From Prunella strophiata (taxonomy: Eukaryota; Chordata; Aves; Passeriformes; Prunellidae), in NCBI GenBank assembly GCA_036583965.1, contig JAZBQD010000034.1, positions 9,385,040-9,449,039 of the forward strand: a stretch of DNA of 64,000 bases, in the 5' to 3' direction. Of this stretch, positions 58,001 through 64,000 are shown piece after piece. Every line of letters starts with the position of its first letter. Positions within the stretch are counted from its first letter, which is position 1. Below the pieces are notes generated by a model. That model was not told the origin of the DNA. It searched no databases and saw nothing but the letters and a program-made list of their open reading frames with translations. A program made the position numbers and the translations under genes.

Positions 58001-61000
58001 AGACACAATTGCAAGTAACCTAATTCAGTTCCTGGTGGTGTGTTTGATTCAGTGCCTTGACATGGGGTGGGTTGGCCAGTGGAGACATAACCTTGACTTC
58101 TCCTGAGGAACAGCCATGGAAATTGTCCCGGGCTTCTCCAGCATTCCCAAACAACCACAGAAAGGCTGTAAGGTCTCCAAGCTCTCTAAAGAGGGTGGAG
58201 AAAAAGGGGGGGAAATACATGAAAGGCTAAAGAGAAGAGGGAACAAAACTGTGCACCGAGATGAAAGCTCTGTGCCATCGGCGATGGAATCTCTCCAGCC
58301 CAGCCTGGCAGCTGGTGTGGAGCAGTGTTTGTGGGAGACAGGGATAGATAGCTACATGGAGAGATGGGCAGATAGCAGGGCTTGGGGTATTCTGCTGGAA
58401 AAGTTTTCAGCTTGTTTTGTTCAGGATTTGATGTGAAGGGGGTTTGAGTCCAGGCAGGAGCAGGAGGAACTGGGAGGCTGTGGCAGGAAGAGTCAGGACA
58501 AAGCCATTCATCCTGCTGAAAGGCTGTTTGGAGAATCCTCTTACTTTGGATTATTTGTCTCCAGCTCTTATCTAGTGCTTGTTCTTCTGGTGTTTCTTCT
58601 GCTGTGACAGTGTCCATTGGCTCCCCCAGTATGCCTGTGGTTCCCTGCAAGGAAAGATTTCTCTGCAAGGAAGGACATCCTGCTCTTTAGGCCCGAGGGA
58701 TGGTTGCATGGCTGCTCCCCAAAATCAACATAACACACAGTTGAGCATGGAGTAGGGCACAGTGGAGTCAGAACAAGAGGTGGGATTGTAGGAGAAGAAG
58801 GAAGAAAAGGTTAAATGGAAGCAGGAGTGAGACAAGAGAAAGGGTTTTAGGAGGACAGCCTCTTCCCTTCTCAAGCTCTTGTGAAAGCCTCAGTGCCTGC
58901 AAACCTGATTCTGGCTATTTTAACTATCTTAGATTTTCCCCCCTGCAGCAAGGGCAGGGGGCCAGCAACATCCACCCCAGCCTGTTCTTGCCAGCAGAAG
59001 TTATTATTATTTTTTGTTCCCTGACAACAATGCCCTGGTAATTTTAGTGCTCTTGTTCCAACATGACCAGCCTTCCTCTCTGCCCTTTGCAGGCAGCAAG
59101 CAGGAGAGAGGCAGACAATCCTTTCTCACTGCTGTGTGTGGACAGGCTGCTGGAGCACAGTCTGTGCATGCAGGCAACAGAAGGCATTGTTCCTGGACCT
59201 TCACCTGGATGCAGAGCTTGGCTAATTGGCCAGGTGCAATTAGGACCTTTGACAGTGTTGTTCAGTCTCTGTAGGATTCAGCAGAAACCATCAGGGCCTC
59301 ATGCAAGAACACAAATAAAGGACACCCACTCAACTCCCTCACACATCCCATGGGACAGGCTGGATGGGGTTTTCCAGCAGGGCAGGGTACTGATAACTCA
59401 CACATGCACATGCACACACAAAACACTCATTAAAACTAAGCATGCACTTCCCAGGCCTTGTAGGGGACAGCAGAAAGAACCAAGGAACTGTGTCCCCAGG
59501 CCACAAAAGCTGATGGCAGTTCCCCTTTAATAACAGCTTCCACTTCCATTTTAGCCCTCTGGCCTCTCAGGGTGTATAAGCAAGCAGCAGCAAATGGAAA
59601 TGTGATTAATTCCAGCCAGCTTCTCTCAGGAGCCGTGTGCACTGTCCATCTCCCCTGCTCCAGGTGCTCTGTGCCCGTGTGAACACTGCTGTCAGTTTGT
59701 GCATCTCAGCACCACCCAGTGCTCCAAATGGGAATTAGGGTGATTAACCCTAATTAATGAACCACAAGGCCTTTCAGATCCCAGGGCACAGTGGTCACTG
59801 GCTCCAGAGGGGGGAAGCAGGAGCCACGGTTGGGCATGGAGTAAGGGACAGAGTTTGCCTGGGGTCAGGAGGAGAAGCCAACCCTTTGCCTTGTGGCTCA
59901 GCAGATGTGGAGATAAACCAAAAAAATTCCATCTGGTGAGACTCCCAGCTGGGATCCAGCACAGGTTATGTGACAGAGAGCAGAGTCAGCTCTTACTCCC
60001 CAGGAGATACTGAGCATCTTCAGTGGTACAGACATTAAATTGCAGTTCATCTGCCTTCACTACAGTTCTCCTTCTCCAGCACTAGAAAGCTGAGCTATGA
60101 TTCTGCTTTCTTTCATTTTTTTCATTGAGTCATGGAAGAATTTCAGGGTGTGGCCAAGCTAAATCCAGATAGTTACTTCAGAGTGGTTAAGTTCCCTTCC
60201 ATCAGCTGGCATGCAGTAATCCAGTACAGACAAGGTGTTAGTCTGCTGCAACTGGATTTTGGAATCTGATAAACCAGAAGCATCCTCAGTGTGCACATGG
60301 GTGTCTGTTTTCAATATCTGTGTGTCCTGTGGGCTTTTAGGCCAAAATTATGAAGCATTCCCTGAGGTAGCTGGAGTTCTGGGCTCAATAGCCAACCTAT
60401 GGTAGTGAGGACAGGAACATCAGAGATCTCAGTGAGATGCTGCTGCAATTCCTTCTCCAGGCCCCCATTAGGAGAGCATTTCCATGAGTTTTGCTGCTAA
60501 TAGAGCCATTCAGCCTCTCACTAACCTGGGAAAGTTTTAAAAGCTCCTCAGCCAGCAGGCTCTCTGCTGAGTCCTCTTCACCTGCTGAGATGTTAAAAGG
60601 ATGATTAGGGAGAGAAAAAAACCCACTATGACAGACAAGCAAACAGAATTTTTCAAGCCATCCTGTCATAACACATTAAGGAGTGTTGATTTATGATTGT
60701 AAAGGCATCAAATAAATGTTTAGCGCCATGGCTGGTGCCAAATGTGAATAATCCCAGAGAACAAGTGGAAACAGTGAGCAGGAGTCGTGTTCCAAGCAGC
60801 TGCTCCTTGCTCCCTCCTTCAGCTGCCTCGTGTTTCCTGCAGCCATTTGAAATTTTCTCCTGCCTGTCATGCTCAGACAGACATACACAAAAATTATGGT
60901 ACAGCTGAAGACAATACTATTAATTAAAGCTGTCTGGTTTTGCACCAGAAATGGGAGTTGAGATGGGTTGCAGCTGGGATTTACAAGTTTTTTAGGATGC

Positions 61001-64000
61001 ACAAGTGCACGTGCTCACACCACTGCACATGCACGTGGCATCCCATGCAAAGCATTTCCCAGGGTAGCATGAACCTGTCTCACTGCTTGCTGTGCTCAGG
61101 AAAATTCACCCTGCATTTCATTGGTGTGAAGAAGCAGAACTTCCCTTCACAGGGAAGACAGAGACCTTGATAACTGGGAGTGGGCAAAAACACTCACATG
61201 TGTCAGCCTTGATGACTTTCAGGAGATCACACATTACATATACAATTTCCATTGTTGGTAAAGCAGTTGTAAAATGATCTAGAGGTGCTTTTCCCCAGAA
61301 GTGAGGAGTCAAGGTACTCAGCAAGGACTGTTTTGAAACCAGACATGGAAACAGAAGCCTCAACTCCATCCTTTCCACACTTGCATCTACTCAGCTTAGT
61401 CATTGACAGGCCAAAAAGGGGCAATTATGATGATTTTGTTTCAACTCTAGTTTATTATAGCCACATTTTTTCCCTCCTGCATCCATCCTATTGCCTGTGG
61501 TTAAACTACTGTGTATTTTTCAGAAATCCCTCAAATCTTGCAATTGTTGTCACCCTGTGTCTCAGCAAGGCTTAAATAATATACCCACATTATTTTTGAC
61601 TGTGTACCTTATTTTTAGCCCAAATGCATTTGTTCTAGCAGTTGAGTAGAGGGTATTTCCCAAGACAGAAGACAAACTTCTGTCAAAACACTGTAAATTA
61701 CAAAGAGCAAGGTTCAGCAGAGGAAAAACAGGAGTAGAGACTTGTTAAGAGGCCAGACTTGTGCCAGCACATGCAGAATGTTTCTTACTTAGAGGCATAA
61801 GAAAAGTTTTGTTTTCATGGTCCTGCAGCTTTTCTCACCTAAGGCCTTGCCAACCCTCAACTGATGCAGGCATGTGGTAGGTGTTCCCCCTCCTCCATGG
61901 TCTCTGTGATCAGAGAGCAGCAGCAACACCCCCACAGAGGCATTCACACTGGGAGGGGATGGGTTACCCTCTGGGGGTATCTGTCTTGCTCCTCTGATCA
62001 CAAAGGGAACCTGAAACAGGACAGGTGGGCAGGCTGATCTTGGGCATTCAGGGATCTGAACAGCCCTGGCTTTTCTTGCATGCTGAGTCTTGGAGCTCAA
62101 AGGGTTTCTTTCTTGGCAGGTCTGATTTCCACGACTTCACGGCAGCTGGATCGAGAATACAAGGCTGAACATATCCTAGAGGTGGGTAATGATGATTGTA
62201 ATTAGCTTTATTTACCTACAAGTGTATTAAGTCCTCAAAGGGCTTTCCTTGCAAGTTGGAGCACAGAGAAAGAATCTCATCCCATCAGCTCCCAACTGCT
62301 GGGAAACTTAATTAAATGGTGTGTGTTAACCCAAGAGACAGCTGCAGCAGTACTGCGGGGTTTATTATTTTCTTGCTGAGGACTGGAGCAAAACTTCTGT
62401 TCTGGAAGCTGTGGGAATGAAGGAAGAGAGCTGGAACTGTCCTCTAGCAGGATGGTTTATACATTATGGGGGAAAGAACAAGGCAGAGAAATCCACCCTT
62501 GTTTATCTCATTGTGTCAGATATTGCTGTGTAGCTTTGCTCCCCAGCCCCCATCCTCAGCTGCTCACAGCTATGAGTATTTCCATCAGATGGATCTGAAG
62601 ATTTATCAGAGTTTATCAGGGTCTATCATTTCTCTCTGCAATGCAACATGCTGGGAGCATGCACAGGCAGGGCAGGGTGAGGATGGCTGGTACCTGGCCA
62701 AGCCATTGCAGTACAGATGTTTTCAGATGTGTGATCTCTAATGCCCAGCCTGACCCACTGCCCAGAGCAGCTGGAGGCAGGAGCCCTGCAAACTCATCCC
62801 CCTGTGCATGGACAGGCCCTGCACACTGCCAGCTACAGCCACCAAGCTGTGTCCTGCAGAGAGGAGCAGTGCCTTTGAAAATGTTGAGATACAAATGCAG
62901 ACCCACACAAAAACCCCTAGCTGAGTCCTTGCCCACCAGGATGGAGGCTGGCTGGTCACACTCCAGGTCACATCTGAGAGCCCTGTCACCTTTGCTTGCT
63001 GACAGGTGGCTGTCTCTGACAACGGAGAGCCAGCCCTGAAGTCCACCAGCAGAGTGGTGATCCAAGTCCTGGATGCCAACGACAGCCCTCCCAGCTTCCC
63101 CCACAAGCTGTTCATGGTGCAGCTCCCTGAGAGAGAGGCCTCAGAGACCCCCCTGCCAGTCTACAGGCTGATCGCCTCCGACCGGGACCAGGGCCAGAAC
63201 AGCCAGATCACCTACACCATCGAGGAGGAGGAGGAGGGCATATTCACCATCAACCCCACAACTGGCACAATCTACTCCAGGAGGGCTTTCCCTGCCTCTG
63301 AATACAACATACTCACGGTGAGAGGAGAGGGAAGCACAAAGAGCTGATGGGAAGAGACAGGTGGGGAGGGGAAGAGAGAAAAGGGTTCAGAAACAGAAAA
63401 GATGAAAGGAAAGAGATGGAGAAAATGCAGCAGTGGAGAGGAGGAGAGCTTGAGTAAGGCAAACATGTTAAGAGGGAGAGAAAGTGGGAGGGAATGGTAG
63501 GAAATGCAGAAGGTAGGAAGCTATTAAAAATGGACAATAAATTTAAAATTAACTGCCCAACCTACCTTCAGAGAGGAATACAGTGATCCATGATTCCATA
63601 TGGATGTGGACCCAAACCTGAACAGTCTTTGGGTTCCATCATGGCCCTATATGGCTTTCTGATCAGGCCGTGGAGCTTGGATATTGGTTCAAAGCCTTCC
63701 TACAAGGTCCTTGCAACAAGGCTTGTCATCCAGGTCTCTGCTATGGATAGAGCCTGGCAGATTTACTTGACAGTAAAGAGGAATTTGGGTTGCAGGGCTC
63801 TGCCTTGGAAGCAGCCAGAGCATGGACCACTGGTTCAGGGTTTATTTCATGGGATTTTGGGCACACTGGGAGCTGAAACTCCTGGTGAGTGGGAGAAGGA
63901 GCTTCCCATGGAGCTCCCATGAGCTAACTCAGCTTTCTCTCTGAGTGCATGTGCCTTCCTCTGCAGGTCAAGGCCACAGATGGTGGCAGCCCCCCGCTCT
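51766..64000 (+). CDS. FAT2: FAT2 (protocadherin Fat 2), 5' part, cut by window end, one frameshift
   Basis: Giant type I membrane atypical cadherin that mediates cell adhesion and collective migration in epithelia and in cerebellar granule cells. Exons are 51766-55052 (ATG 51787), 55452-55766, 62120-62181, 63006-63317 and 63967 onwards. All have GT-AG junctions in matching phase. Together they give residues 1 to about 1329 of some 4350. A signal peptide (1 to about 25) is followed by a series of cadherin repeats with DxNDNxP-type ends at 143-149, 453-459, 559-565, 814-820, 919-925, 1024-1032, 1131-1137 and 1237-1243. The membrane, EGF and laminin-G parts lie beyond the window. Identification rests on strong similarity to human FAT2 throughout. 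One extra C at 52552-52557 breaks the frame after residue 257. Confidence 0.95.
55053..55451 (+). other. FAT2: FAT2 intron after first coding exon (399 bp)
   Basis: GT-AG intron with no recognisable repeat. Confidence 0.9.
55452..55766 (+). CDS. FAT2: FAT2 second coding exon
   Basis: Residues 1089-1193: the end of one cadherin repeat, with the motif [10 protein letters not shown] at 1128-1137, and most of the next repeat. The acceptor is CTCCCAG, ending at 55451, and the donor GTAAGA at 55767. Phase 1 at both ends, so it could be skipped without breaking the frame. Confidence 0.95.
57658..57676. repeat. A19 homopolymer
   Basis: Nineteen A in a row in the FAT2 intron. No retroposed body is recognised on its 5' side. 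Confidence 0.95.
59733..59755. repeat. Perfect inverted repeat, 9-bp arms
   Basis: AATTAGGGT and ACCCTAATT flank the loop GATTA. The arms contain TAAT homeodomain cores and a telomere-like TTAGGG. It lies within a FAT2 intron. Confidence 0.95.
62120..62181 (+). CDS. FAT2: FAT2 third coding exon (62 bp)
   Basis: Residues 1194-1214 ([21 protein letters not shown]), the conserved LDRE strand region of a cadherin repeat. The acceptor is TTGGCAG, ending at 62119, and the donor GTGGGT at 62182. It is too short to stand out as an open frame but fits exactly between its neighbours in phase and homology. Confidence 0.94.
62182..63005 (+). other. FAT2: FAT2 intron (824 bp)
   Basis: GT-AG intron; nothing else recognised. 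Confidence 0.9.
63006..63317 (+). CDS. FAT2: FAT2 fourth coding exon
   Basis: Residues 1215-1318: the end of a cadherin repeat with [10 protein letters not shown] (1234-1243), then most of the following repeat. It carries a run of five Glu (GAG codons, 63222-63236) in a loop. The acceptor is CTGACAG, ending at 63005, and the donor GTGAGA at 63318. Phase 0 at both ends. Confidence 0.95.
63318..63966 (+). other. FAT2: FAT2 intron (649 bp) with purine-rich start
   Basis: The first 190 bases (to about 63,505) are strongly purine-rich on the + strand (GA/GGA-type low complexity). The rest is unremarkable. Confidence 0.9.
63967..64000 (+). CDS. FAT2: FAT2 fifth coding exon, cut by window end
   Basis: After the acceptor CTGCAG (ending 63966), the frame reads [11 protein letters not shown], the conserved VxATDxGxPPL cadherin segment that continues directly from the previous exon. 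The rest lies outside the window. Confidence 0.92.

Larger units (their letters stand above)
55767..62119 (+). other. FAT2: FAT2 intron (6.4 kb)
   Basis: No further exon with FAT2 similarity and no clear mobile element. It contains an A19 run, a short ATT repeat near 56,606-56,620 and a hairpin, listed separately. Confidence 0.8.

Overview
The window looks like chromosomal DNA from a bird, most likely a passerine. It carries spliced vertebrate genes with short introns, a CR1-type LINE tail, LTRs of a passerine retroviral style, and many GC-rich minisatellites. No bacterial, organellar or CRISPR signal was seen. Two protein-coding genes are supported, both on the + strand: SPARC (osteonectin) at the left and the 5' third of FAT2 (protocadherin Fat 2) at the right. 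In human 5q33.1 the same two genes are neighbours in the same order and orientation, so this is a conserved syntenic block.

Layout. 1-4756 is most likely SPARC intron 1 and holds a 20-bp minisatellite. SPARC coding exons 2-10 run from 4769 to 7680 and join to an intact 298-residue protein, with a 3'UTR of about 1.25 kb to about 8945. From there to about 51.5 kb lies some 43 kb of non-coding DNA. It contains two LTR fragments on the - strand and a third LTR-like module on the + strand, a CR1 remnant, a GC-rich 15/19-bp minisatellite (23 units) next to (ATCCC)22, eleven perfect CCTTAA hexamers, smaller tandem repeats, and several CpG-rich islands that could be promoters, one ending in a strong splice donor 11.4 kb before FAT2. 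FAT2 begins at 51766. Its giant first coding exon (to 55052) is followed by four more exons (the last cut by the window end), giving about 1,329 of roughly 4,350 residues. A run of six C at 52552-52557 puts the FAT2 reading frame out by one base; everything downstream is open and homologous, so this is either a base-call error or a real disrupting allele.

Functionally the two genes are independent. SPARC is a secreted calcium- and collagen-binding matricellular protein. FAT2 is a giant atypical cadherin of epithelia and cerebellar granule cells. I found no undescribed multi-gene system. The best leads are the FAT2 frameshift, the minisatellite/G-quadruplex cluster at 12.0-12.75 kb, and the candidate FAT2 5' exon.
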